Source of the DNA: Chondrus crispus
Taxonomy: Eukaryota; Rhodophyta; Florideophyceae; Gigartinales; Gigartinaceae
Assembly (NCBI RefSeq): GCF_000350225.1
Contig: NW_005179129.1
Location: forward strand, 60,629 to 124,628
Length of the DNA stretch: 64,000 nucleotides
Direction of reading: 5' to 3'
Shown here: positions 10,683 through 21,600 of the stretch, piece after piece
How the letters are laid out: each line of letters opens with the position of its first letter
Numbering within the stretch: the first letter of the stretch is position 1
Notes under the pieces: generated by a model
What the model was told of the DNA's origin: nothing
The model's database searches: none
The model's input: only the letters and a program-made list of their open reading frames with translations
Translations under genes and position numbers: made by a program

Positions 10683-11715
10683 TGTAGTGCAATACGCACC
10701 TGACAAGGGGGGTGAAAAGAAGTGAAAAAGAAAACAAATTGGATACTGTAGTCAGGGTTTTGGGGACACACGTGTGCGACGAAGTGCACAATTATTTTAA
10801 TTATTTAATTTATTTACTAATTAGATCTAGAATCTAGAGCCGGAGCTACTGTACTCGCCCCGGCGGGGCTCTATATAACTTAGCCCTTTGACCGAACAAG
10901 TCAATAAACCAACCCGAGTTGCCGGAGTTAGATCTCGCCTTCGTCGAAGACCGGTTCCGTTCACGCGACGCGCTTCCCTTCTACGCTGCTAACGACATCC
11001 TCTATTGCTCGGGGTCCCATTCCTTTTATCCTTTTACCTTTTCTATCTCTAATTCCTATCCTTTTCTATCTCTACATCTATTTTTCCCTTAATTGTGTTG
11101 GTTCTATTGGAGTCGGTTGCGACCGATCCGGTGTAGGTGTTTTAGCCATCGGGCAACACGTTGTGTAGCGCTGCTACTGTTTCTAGTTCCGTAGGAAGGC
11201 TGTTGTAACGGCGCCTCCGTCGAAGGTCTTACTGTATAGGACAGAGTTGGTACCACCTACCGCGATCGCGATCGCGCTGGTGAGGGTGCTTTTAGCCATC
11301 GGGCAACACGTCGGTAGTAGCGTTGCTACACGGTTACGATCTCGTCGGGTAGTGCTGAACAAGTCCCCGTCGAAGGCCTTGAATTATACCGAAGGTGCTG
11401 AAGACGCTCGTCGAGCATTGGCCTTACATCCCAGCGAACTGCGATTACATTCTCGTAGAGAAGCCCAACCTGCACTCGTCGAGCACTCAACTCTTCACAA
11501 GTCTCTACCACCATTATCCTCCCGGGCCGGGTATCTTTCCTTAACCCCCCCGTCGGAGTCGAGCTACCGTGGGCCGCAAGCCCACACAAGGGGAAAGGGA
11601 GTCTCGAACGCTCCGTAGCGCCTGCCATCGGCAGTGGTTGTTGCTGTTGCTGTTTTTTTTCTTTTTGTTTGACCGTCGGACTGTGTTCGCGGCCTGCCAG
11701 GCACATTGCACTACA
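10683..11715 (+). repeat. LTR-A (3' LTR of a plus-strand element), related to LTR-B
   Basis: A 1033-bp LTR with perfect 10-bp terminal inverted repeats: TGTAGTGCAA at the start and TTGCACTACA at the end. A homologous copy lies in the opposite orientation at 41144-42193; homology stops exactly at these ends in both copies. A TATA box (CTATATAACTTA, about 10870) is followed closely by an AATAAA signal (about 10903), giving promoter and polyadenylation signal in the plus direction. An internal phrase (AGCCATCGGGCAACACG) is repeated about 160 bp apart. With a purine tract on its left, this is a 3' LTR; the element body to the left is reduced to an antisense ORF. Confidence 0.8.
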
Positions 11716-12205
11716 GCCGCTGAGTTGGCACCAGCCGCCACGAGCTGCAACAATGTGCTCGAGGACCGCCCGAGGAGCGACCCCCGGGGCCCCTTTGCAC
11801 CCTCGCCCTCTTGGCACGGGCCAGAGGAAGCTGTAGCGGAAGCCGCACGGCGGGACGCACGCACCCGGCGAGTGCTTTCGATTAGGTACGAAGGAAGGCT
11901 CCCGACTGTGCGTGGCGACGACGATGCACGCCCGCGCAATGACCGACGAGAAGAACGTCAATGTCGAAAGGGTGCGAGCAACTTCAACAGCGACGAGGGG
12001 TGAGGGAAAGAATGCCCTAAGGGCTTTACGTGGAATGGAGATCCGGACGAACGGACGAGCGTGCCCTTGCGAAGACGACGGGAAGGGCCGTTTGACGGCT
12101 CGGGCTGCTAGGCTGCTCAAGGAGGACTTGGTCCATAGAGGCTCGGGGGACAGTAACTGGGGTGACGGGGTAACCCCGAGCCCAACCCCTCCAGAGGAGG
12201 CATGG
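11716..12205. other. Interval between LTR-A and the antisense ORF-X, no clear gene
   Basis: GC-rich sequence after the LTR-A end, presumably internal sequence of element X into which element A was inserted. The minus-strand frame 12117-12569 overlapping its right end may continue the C-terminal part of the antisense ORF-X after a frameshift, since it reads as a charged then proline-rich tail. I see no RNA gene or domain here. Confidence 0.3.
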
Positions 12206-14580
12206 CTACCTCGTTATCGCGGCTCCAGCGCAGCTCCCCGCCCTCGAGGGCAGGGGTACGATCGACCACCGGAGCCTCACGTCCTTGATTTTCGTAAGGG
12301 TCCGGCAAAGTCGGGCGCGACGCAGCTGGAGGCGCCTCGCGGAGACCACGCAAGGCGTCCCGCTCGGCACGGTACCGGTCCCGATCGGGTGTGTCCGCCC
12401 GAGGACACCGGTCTGCGTAGCCATGGCCTCGCGCACCCTCGTTAACTCGCGGCGCGCGTGGCACAGTTCGGACACGTGCGAGTCGCGCTGCGCAGCGACG
12501 CCGCGGGCCTCGTCGCCCCGCGCTAAGTACCAGGTGGCAAGGGTGCTCAGCAGCCTTTCCACTGGCCACGACCGACCGCTCGCGTCCCCGAGGGCGCGAT
12601 GTACGATTGGTATGTCATGGATATCCGCCCGCTCGAGTGTCAGGCGACGTATTGCTTCCCCGCTTGGGACGGCCCGGGTCGAGACCGGGTTAAGCGGAGG
12701 CACTGGGGGAACCTGAGGGCTAGTCGGTGAGCGGTGGTCGCCCACGGGCATCGACGGTCCGGATGGCGGGTTCGTACCCGCGAAAGGGAAAGTCGGGGGC
12801 TCCCCGTCTAGATCGCGGTAACGTTTCTTCCGAGCCAGTCGTGAGGCCGAGCCGACTCCGCCTCTATACTGCCTAGTACAGGGTGGCGCGACCGTCGGCC
12901 GCGCCGTGAAGGTGTCGGATCGATGGTCATAGGCCAGAAACGAGGACTGTACGCCCATGGTGAAATCCGTCCAGTGACGGAGGTGGCGGGGCCCCGTTTC
13001 AACAGCTCGATGCATCAGCTCGAGGGCGAGGGCGTACGTCCAAGGTACATGTAGGGAACTCCGCTGGAGCGGGTGGAGGGGGACATTGGGGAGGTCCCAC
13101 GCTACCCTCCCCAGATGGGCTAATACGTTGATGGGCTGGACGAACACCCGGCCATGGATCGAAACTTCGTTCATGAAAGCGTTGCCGAGTGCCCATGCCC
13201 ATTCCCTCTCTACGTTGTGCATCAGGGCGGCGTGCGCGGGGTGCGTTGGATCAATACACGCCACTCCAAAGTGTTTTAAGACGTACGGAAGCAGGGGATG
13301 CACTCCCAACGAGGGGAGTGCCTCCCCTACCACGGTAGGGAGTAACGGGAAATCGCTTGGAGACAGACCGTCCTCGAAGACGGCCAACCAGAAGACGCGG
13401 CCGTCCGCTTCTCCGGAGTGCCTATAGGCTGCCCAATCGTGGGGAGCAATGGCCACGCGGTGTAGCCTCATGAGCGAACAAGCCGACTTTTGCAAGGCGA
13501 CGCGTGTTTTTGAGTAGGCGAAGGGACGGGGACTTACGTACAGTCTCGCGACCATCGGAAGGACGAACTCACGAGAGGGCGACGACCCACGGTTAATAAG
13601 ATAGCCCGCCATTCGATCCACGTACTCTACCTCGGACAAGCTATAAGCAAAGGTGCGATCGCCGACGATCGCAGTAGGGATCTGGTAGGCCGCCCCGTCC
13701 CCTCTGCGAGAAGACGCCCCAACACGAGGGAGACTTCCTCCCCCCGACCAGCCTCATACACCTTCCGTACACGTAGCAAGTCCGGACGGAGGGTCTCACG
13801 CGCTAACAGTTCCCCGACGGTGACCCCCGAGCGAGCATACCGGCACCAGGGGAACTTCAGGCCGTCGAGAGGGAGCGGCGTTGATCGTTCCAGTGGGACC
13901 CCGAACCACTCCGAAGGGAGGTCACCCGCGTCCACGCCGGGCCGTACCGTACGAAGAGGCGGCGGCAGCTGCTCCCCCACCGACTTCTGAGGCGGCAAGC
14001 CGACTTGCTGCACCACTGGATTGTCAGCAGAGAGCGACACCGAGGTGGCGTGACGACTGCTTGAAGCGGGAACGATCTCGGCGGACGGCGTCGACTCACG
14101 GGAGCCGCGAACCCTCTGGAAGGGTTGACTTGTGGCCCAAGGGCGCACGACCGCGCCGGGTTGCCTCGAGATATGACCCTCTGGGGGCACGAAGCCGGCG
14201 ACTGTGGGCAAGTGGGATCCGAGGGCCCCAGAAAGAGGCGCCGAGGGGCGCGAAATATCCGGTCCGCCCAGAACGGGGCGGGCGGTAACGGAGGCGGAGG
14301 GAGGACCTTCGAGAGGGGTCGGCATAATGACCGGAACGTCGAGACTCCCTACGAACAGGGGGACGACCACAGTAGTGTAGCAAGGATTTCCGGGGGCGCA
14401 CCTCAAAGAACGAGAGTCCCTCACCCGCGAGAAGCCGCGGGGGCGACGAAGGAAGGGGGAGTTCAAGGGGAGCGCAGACACGGGAGCGTCGGAGGACTGG
14501 AATACACGTGGTGATAGGGACGGGTCAGGTGGAATCCGGGTCAAGTCCAGGATCACAGGGAGCGATTCCGACATGGTCAC
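12206..14580 (-). pseudogene. Long antisense ORF (ORF-X) upstream of LTR-X, one frameshift
   Basis: Starts 53 bp from the LTR-X boundary and runs away from it, so it is antisense to the LTR. Frame one (14580-13627, 317 codons) is proline/serine rich and ends in a folded-looking segment (PLPLDGLKFPWCRYA...). Frame two (13639-12206, 477 codons) is open upstream of its first methionine, and the two frames overlap; a single shift in a G-rich stretch near 13700 would join them into a protein of about 790 residues. The central part has many H, W and L residues (HDWAAYRHSGEADGRVFW). The tail is helical and charged (ELCHARRELTRVREAM). Resembles the ORF at 8910-10559. No known domain recognised; a gag-like or accessory role is possible. 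Confidence 0.5.
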
Positions 14581-14596
14581 CTCTACAAGCCCGAGA

Positions 14597-14633
14597 ATGC
14601 TGAACGCGGACGTTCAGTCTTGAGGGGGGGCCG
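14597..14633 (+). other. Palindromic motif and polypurine tract before LTR-X
   Basis: Contains TGAACGCGGACGTTCA (14601-14616), then TTGAGGGGGGG and the LTR start. The plus strand can be read as a short polyprotein tail ending in TGA, matching the end of the gypsy-1 integrase (NADV...stop). The tract gives LTR-X plus polarity as a 3' LTR and links element X to gypsy-1. Confidence 0.55.
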
Positions 14634-15335
14634 TGTAGTATAACCCTCCCCCTGGGGGTTTAAATTAGATTAGATCAAGAACTAAATCAGCTACTGTAGA
14701 GCGTCGAGCTCTACAATACAACCGCGCGTGTCCACGTGTACACCACGGGGACAAGGGACACGGCCATACACGTGCACATGTGTACAGCGCGCGAACGAAG
14801 CGCGCACGCACCACGAGTAATTCGTGTACTGTCAGCCTCGACATGGCTGACAGTATTACAGTGCTGGCCGATCGGCACTACAGTAGCCCACTACAGTACC
14901 TCGGTACTGTAGTGTTATGATAGATTGTTTTGTATAGTAAACATGGAGCGGACCGACGGCGGCAGGAGGGGGACAGGCACGGACTTGTCCTCAACCGACC
15001 GCCAAGGTCAGTCCACCCAGCTTATTCTAACTACGCGCCTTCGCCTTCGCGCACGTTAGGAGGAGGGGAGCGGGTAGGGGACACACGCGGGCGCGAGCGA
15101 GCCTAGATCCGCCTCCGCCCGTCAGCGCTGGTACGTTACCCAGCGCTGCTCCGGGGCGTCGAGGCGTAGATCGGCCCGCGCGTACGCTCGTCCCCGACCT
15201 TCCCCCTCTTTCACACCGCTACCAGGGCCCGTTTCCTTGCATCGTTAGCTGGTGCTTCACCCGCCTTCCCGTTCGAACGGGGTCTACGTCGGACTGCGCA
15301 TACACCCTCAGTCGTCTGGGGATGTTTATGCTACA
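14634..15335 (+). repeat. LTR-X, 3' LTR in plus orientation
   Basis: A 702-bp LTR beginning TGTAGTATAACC and ending TTTATGCTACA, homologous to the gypsy-1 LTR at 8211-8909 but in the opposite orientation. It keeps the same hairpins, for example 14889-14914 with 12-bp arms, although neighbouring hairpins have changed sequence. Downstream of its 3' end (atcgtcttc...) there is no primer-binding site, so the element ends here and 15336 onward is flanking DNA. Confidence 0.75.
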
Positions 15336-17389
15336 ATCGTCTTCATCACCAGAACCAAATTAAATTTATTCGGAAACAGGAGATGATTTATTATAATAGG
15401 TTGTAGCTTCCGGAAAACACCTGCACGTCGCCCTTTTTTTGCGCGTTGCGTGCCTTGTAAAGCGTGGGGTTTAAACTGAAAGTCCTACGTGGACGACGGG
15501 CTTCCACAATTTACTTCTAATCTGCGAAGAGGTCTGCGTATGCATCGGTCTAGGCTGAATCAATCAGGCTTTTGAACAGACCGCAAAAGAAAATTGCTAT
15601 AACGGCGTTGCATACTTCGGAACAGAGTCGAAGTCAACCGTTCCGAGTTCGAAATCGAAATCGCCGTCTTGAAAGCGTCATCCTGTGCGTGTCTTTCGCA
15701 GGATGCTTAGATTCGCTGGTCATGGTTCTACCGTAACCGAGGTCGATGACTCACGCTGATGCAGTCATTCTCCAGATCACCATCTTCATGGCTGTCGCCC
15801 GCTCGCCTCCCCCACACGAGCGCAGAGATCAAAAAGTCAAAAATCGTAAAGCCTGTCCGGTTCGCGGTTTCTGCGATTGACCATTTTCGTGTACTGTACC
15901 CAAAGCTTCCCCACCACGCCACAGCCAAATCTGGCATCACCCATTCCCTCACGGTCACACACTGAATTTCGCTTGCGATTTACTTGTGTGTGTGCGTGTG
16001 TTTCTATTTCTGCTTCTACCTCAGATTGTGCCCCTATCCAATGGTCTCTATTCTCATCCTCATTCGTTTGCTTGGAACTACGTACGGGACGGAAGGGGAA
16101 GGAACCTCGCCGGATGTAAGAGAGGAGTGAACATGCTCATTTCTTGTTGTGAGGATTATTTTTGAAACGAACAGGAGGATGTGGGAAGATTACAGACCAC
16201 GTAGTCGAGGATGGAGAGATCTTTGGGGGCTGAATGCCTGACAGTGACAGGACCGACCAGAGAGTCGAGAAGGGATCGTGGGGGCTGCTTGCGAGACGAT
16301 GACGTCACTGTAGATGCCATGAGTGATACACAGAACACACATTTCGTGTTTTGAGCTCTTAGCCGAAACAGATCATGATATATATCAATGCACCCTCATA
16401 CACGCATCGCTGTACCGAACCACCTCCATATTGGTATCGTACTTTATACGGCAAAGTATCCCGCATCAAGTCTCTGCAAAATTCCAATCTTCCATTTTCC
16501 AGCCCGCACTCCGAACCCCGCCGCCACGTTCCCCCCTTGCGCACCCTCCTGTGATTCATCGTGCCGCAGCCCGCCTCCAAGGCCACGGCCTCCGTCGTCG
16601 CATCTTCGTCACCGGCGGTAGCGCCACGTGCCACCGCAGGGTGGCCACTTCTCGTCGCAGACTTTTCGCACCCCTTCCCATCGTCTGCAGCCACACCCAT
16701 TTCACGCATCATTCCCCATCCAAAACGAGGAAAGCTGTGCTCTCATTCTCTTTTTGAGATGGTCACGAACTTTGTCGACCGCCCTGTCTGACCCGCTCCC
16801 CAATGAGAAACCCAGTCTAATTGATGATCTGGCAATCCTGCGGTAAAAGTCAGTGCATGAATGAAGAAGTGGCCGGCCTCTGACGCAAAACTTCGTAGTT
16901 GGATGATAACAATGATGACGTCATTATATCTGACACATAACGATTCCCTTTCAATCCATTTGTTTCGGCACTGGCCCGAACTGTTCTCTGGTTACATATC
17001 CTCGCTGATTGTGTGCGCGCCTGTGCTTTCTACCCTTTCTTTCTGGTTTACTGCAATACGTCTAAGTCGGTACAGGAAGAATGTAGGAGGAGAAAGCAGA
17101 AGGGGCTGGGGGGAGGGGCTGGTGGGTAAGACGGTATGTACTCCTCCGTGATTTCGTTTGTACGAAAGTCATGCAAGCTGTGAGAATGACCTGTTCGGTT
17201 CTGACGGACAGTTTGGCGCGCGATTGGTACGTTCCAGAGCTCCAAAGTTGTAATGGCGTTCGTGTTTTGTCGGAAAAGGGGCGGGAAAAAACCGCAAAGC
17301 CCTGTTTTTAACAGTGGGTGCGATGCGCTTAGTCTTTGGTGTTGTTCTCAACTCAGCGGAAATCGCTCGAGCAAGGGCACAGACAGACC
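15336..17389. other. Intergenic, no gene recognised
   Basis: Lower-GC sequence with short frames on both strands, none with recognisable domains. The 16480-16740 part is rich in C and could be the decayed start of a gene (proline/alanine-rich frames in all three phases), but I cannot choose a frame. No tRNA or rRNA is visible. Confidence 0.3.
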
Positions 17390-19583
17390 ATGGTAGAGTC
17401 AGTGTCCAGAGGCGAAAAGCGCGCTCGTAGGTCATCCGCAAATCACCTCATCAAATTGCCTAGGGAGAAGCGTGCTCGAAGGGACAAGAACCGGAACGCG
17501 GTCTCTACGTCTGCTCATGGATTGGCTTTACGAACACGTCGGAATGCAGACAGCACTTCGAAAAAATATGCTAAGGACGTGGACGGGCATGAGCACCGGG
17601 ACGAGCGCGGAGTAGGTGGCGGAGGCGGGGACGAAGATGAAAACAGGGAGAGGGACGAGGACAGAGACCGGGAAAGTGACGGCAGTGGGGATGGGGCCGG
17701 AGACTCAGACCGTGACGAGGACAGGGACGCAGAAAGTGACGGCAGTGGGGACGGGGCAGGGGACTCAGACCGGGACGAGGACCCAGACCGGGACGGAGAA
17801 CCAGACCGGCACGAGAACGAAAACGATTTGCTGGGATCAGGTGTATTCCATTTGGAACGGGATAATGAAGTCGAGGGCGTATTGGATAAGGAAGAAGGGT
17901 TTCGAGGCAGCGCAAGGGATGAGCCCAGTCTTGTGACTGACGCACCTGAACCGGACATCGTAGATTACATTATGAATCTGAATGGTCAAGGTGTGAGCAT
18001 GGATGACGAAAACGGCAACAGTATTGGGCTCGGCGGCGTTTCAGAGCGAGGAGATATTGAAACACTTGCCGACCATACCCACCTCTCTTTCGAAATCGGA
18101 GAGGTGCAAGTGGAGGAGGTTTCTCGCCGTCTGTAAAAAAAATCGTGGAAGACCGCGTGCAATCCTCGCGAAAGTGCCCGAAGTCCCGTGCAAAAAAACC
18201 AGCTTTACGAAGGAAACAGCTGGAGCCGAGTGATCGAAGCGAGAGTGCGATTTAAAAGAGCTGGTTGCATGAAATGAACAAGCTCCGACGCCTAAAGCCA
18301 GATTTCTTTTCATCTCGGCAAGCCACATTGCGAGACGACTCGAAAACAACAAAAGGGATTGTACTGTATGAGGGGATTCCCCTCAACCAATTCAATAATT
18401 CTGATCTGCAGAGCGTGTTTCTCATGGAATATGATCGCAAAACGAAATGTGGCGGCAGTTACAGTAGCTTTTTGCAGTTAACTACAGTCGCTGGGCAGTT
18501 TATGAGGCTTCCAGTTGTTCGAAAACTTTCATTTTTCAATGCGTTGCACAAGAATGGCGAAATGTTCCGTGCTGTTTGTGACCGAGAGACAATTGATCTT
18601 TTTTAGATCACTATGACGCCAGAAGTCAATGCACGACTGTGATGACAAAGGCTCTGCATCTGAAAAAAATCGCAGAGCATGCAATCCTCTATTTTTCAGA
18701 CCATGACCAACACTTGCAGGCAGAAGCGGAACGATCTCGGCTGAAGCTGCAAAAATATTTCAATGTACAAAAAGCACTTCGCCGTCGCCTTGCTACTCAG
18801 AAAAAGCAGATGTCCGAACGCATTGCCGAAGGAAGAGTTTTCTTTCCTCCAGATTTCAAGCGAGGACGAAAAAAGGCGAGAGAACAGCTGCAGGGAATTC
18901 TGAACACGTACGTGCATGTGAAGAATGACAGGGGTGCTCAGGTCGCGCGAAAAAAGGTTTCGCAGGCTGCTGTCATACACAAATGGTTCATCAATATGCT
19001 TTTGCTCCTTGTTTTTTCTGCCGGAGGGCAACGTCCACAAGCGTACCCACAAATACAGACGCCGACAGAAACAGAGCTGTTGGACATGAGCGAAAGTGTC
19101 AGGCTGCACGATTTTTTCCAGCTTCGTACTGCAATGGAAAAAACTCAACGATCCTTAGACATGCCAAACGTGATTGTCCCCGGGTTCGTCCTGAAATATG
19201 TGCGGTTTCATACGAAGATAATGAGAAAAGTCGTAGTAGAAAAGACGTTCGTCGATGAGCAGGCAGACGATGACAGGCCTTTGATTATGCACACAGAGAC
19301 GCCGATGGCACTGACCACGCCGCAGGTGACTAACACACTTAAGGGGTATCTGAGGTGTGCCATGCCGGAAGCTCAGAACATCACCATGATGGGTCTCCGC
19401 AGTAGCTACTGCGCAATGGTGATGCCGGACTATCGCCAAAAAAAGATGTTCCCAACCTTGAGTGAACAGGAATTCTTGGAGGTTCTGTTCAAAAATCTGA
19501 ATACATCTCCAGAGCAGCTGCGATCAACGTATATTGGAATCGATGATGCAGAGTTCGAAGACACTGCTAAGGAACTGGTATAG
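17390..19583 (+). pseudogene. Crypton-like tyrosine recombinase gene, copy A, frameshifted
   Basis: Tyrosine recombinases excise and insert DNA circles; Cryptons are eukaryotic transposons using one. The start ATG at 17390 has good context (accATGG). The first frame (to 18136) has a basic N-terminus and a long acidic, D/E/R-rich repeat region. The next part (18265-18606) matches copy B (PDFFSSRQATL, LREIY-like). The recombinase part (18639-19583) shows GGQRPQAY with the first catalytic arginine, LTTPQVTNTL, MMGLRSSY at the box II arginine position, and STYIG with a candidate nucleophilic tyrosine. Two frame breaks: one near 18140-18260, one at a T run (18599-18604) just before the recombinase frame. 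The same gene in a similarly broken state lies at 30004-31859. Confidence 0.6.
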
Positions 19584-21110
19584 GTTGTGGGCGATGCGGA
19601 GTCTTCGGAAGATTAGGAGTTAGGGGATGAAAGATGTCGAAACGTAGCAACAAGGGGGGATGGGATGGACGTCGGCGGAGCCAAATATACTCCCAACGGG
19701 AATCAAACGACAATGCCAAAATTATTAAAATAATTTGTGGGAAATGTGCGCTCGAACGACGGCAGCTGATTGGTGTGTTAGGGGATTAATCAAAAGTATA
19801 TCCAAACTTATCAAATATGAGTGTCTTTGGAGTCCAGAGAGATGTCTTTCGAGCTCATTAATTGCTTGCCGCTAAGTGTATACCACATGCAGAGGCCACT
19901 ACAGCGACACAGAGCAGGGCACGATCTTAGTCTTTCCCTTTCCTCCGACCCTTGAGACCTTTACAGTATCCTTCTTGTATGATTGAGTCAGATGTGAGCT
20001 GGAGGAACCCATGACACTCGCAGCCAGCTTCAATGCCTTTCTCATTCTCAAAAATGTAAGGTTTTTGGGAGGGTTCCTTATCTTTAATGATGATTCTGAG
20101 CAGCGCGGCCAAAATGGACATGCGGGACATGTTTTAATTCGAGTTTGTTAATATTTTTGCTCTGGACCCCACTGAGTTTTCTTTCTCAGAAGAAGTGCCT
20201 GAAGAGCCCATGACGGAAAGGGCTACGCATTGCGAATCGTATGTGACAATGGCGAAGATGTATACGCTTATCACTTACATGGTCACTGGACTTTGCAATG
20301 TGGAATTCTCGAGAAATAATCCCCGACAGAGCGGGATTCGATGCAATAGTAGTTTGCTCCGAGCTTGTCACCTATGGACTTCAAGGAAAAACTACGTCTG
20401 CAGTCCGCAGCAGAGTACTGTGCTCGGGAAGACTACGCCGTGGATGGCCGTAATTCAAGGTCTGAAAAAAGTGCCGCCAACATTCGTTATCCAGCAGGCC
20501 ACAGGGGCTGGCATTTGGGTGTTGCTTTGAAGGCGCTCACAAGTTGACCACTCCCCTCCACCAACGGGCGCCAAAAACCTGGCCCAGGTCACTGCACAAC
20601 ACAACGTGCAGGCAGATACCTTCCCAAGTGTACCGCAAACAAACAAATATATTGCGTGGCCCAAATAAACCAGATGAGAATCGAACTCAGAAAGAGTAGC
20701 GCAAAACTGGGCCCATAACATTGCAGTAAAATCATAGTCAGGAACAATTGCCGCAAAGCTTGGTTAACCACGTAGTCACAGTCGCCGTGTTTCTTGTGTT
20801 ACAATAACCACATTTACATTTTCAACAAATTCCTGGGCAAACATCTGGTCACGTGTCGCAGGCAGGACCCGCACGCCCGGCCAGCTATAGCCGCGTCGTT
20901 AAGCCCCTCACATGGACAACAGTCGCCGCACGGGATGGTCACGTTTGATCTCGCGATCGCGTGCGCCATATATAGAAAAAGTTCCCATCGTGGCCGCAAA
21001 AGGCATTGAGGCCCCTTATAACTGTACCCAGTACGGGCCCACTTCACGGCAATGTTTACATATATAAATTATCCGTTACCGCCTCACCTTAGGGGAGTAG
21101 GGCGTATATA
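19584..21110. other. Intergenic, no gene recognised
   Basis: AT-richer DNA with short frames only. A minus-strand stretch near 20680-20700 contains a GTTCGATTC string resembling a polymerase III B box, without a matching A box at the right distance. A TATATATA run is at about 20970. I see no coding gene. Confidence 0.3.
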
Positions 21111-21114
21111 TTAT

Positions 21115-21600
21115 ATATTAGGAATTTAGGGGGTTAGGAAGGTAGGTGGTTTAGGATGGTATTGTGGATTTTGAGGATTAGGAGATTAGGAAGATTAGGG
21201 GGTTTATGTGGTTTGGGTGGATGACCGGGTTTAGGTGGATTAGTTAGATGAGGTGGATTAGGTGGATTAGGTGGAATATCGGGTTTAGGTGGTGGAATGG
21301 TTTACGAGGTTGACCGGTTTAACGATGTACGAGGTTTAACGGTTTATGTGATTTAGCATGTGTATTAGGTTTTGGAGGGGTAGCAGGTTGAGGTTGAGTT
21401 GGGTTTAGGTGGTTTTGCAGGTGTAGCAGGTTTTAGGTGGTTTAGCAGGTTTAGGTTGCGATTGAGTTTAGGTGGTTTAGGGGTTTAGGTTGAGATTGGG
21501 TTTAGCAGGTTCAGCGAGTGTAGCACGTGTAAGTGGATTAGCAGGTTTAGGTTGACGGTGAGTTTACGTGGTTTAAGTGGTTTAGTTGGATTAGGTTGGC
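21115..21600 (+). repeat. Degenerate telomere-like TTTAGG/TTAGGTGG array
   Basis: About 480 bp dominated by variations of GGTTTAGG, TTAGGTGG and GATTAGG on the plus strand (for example ggattaggtggattaggtgg near 21250). No exact unit is kept, but nearly every 6-12 bases contains TTAG or TTTAG. This resembles a decayed interstitial telomeric tract or G-rich minisatellite. I do not know this organism's telomere repeat. Confidence 0.6.

Noticed and set aside
11569-12445. Plus-strand ORFs overlapping LTR-A end and ORF-X
   Set aside because: Arginine/proline-rich frames with GC-driven openness, antisense to better-supported minus-strand coding.
8211-15335. A single transposon bounded by the inverted LTRs at 8211 and 14634
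   Set aside because: LTR orientation, the primer-binding site beside gypsy-1 gag and the purine tract before LTR-X show that they are ends of two different elements.
18598-18606. Programmed -1 frameshift at TTTTTTA in Crypton copy A
   Set aside because: The zero-frame codons (CTT TTT TAG) do not fit the X-XXY-YYZ slippery pattern, and copy B is broken at a different place.
20655-20720. Possible tRNA or SINE on the minus strand (GAGTTCGATTCTCATC)
   Set aside because: A B-box-like string alone; no A box at a suitable distance and no cloverleaf.
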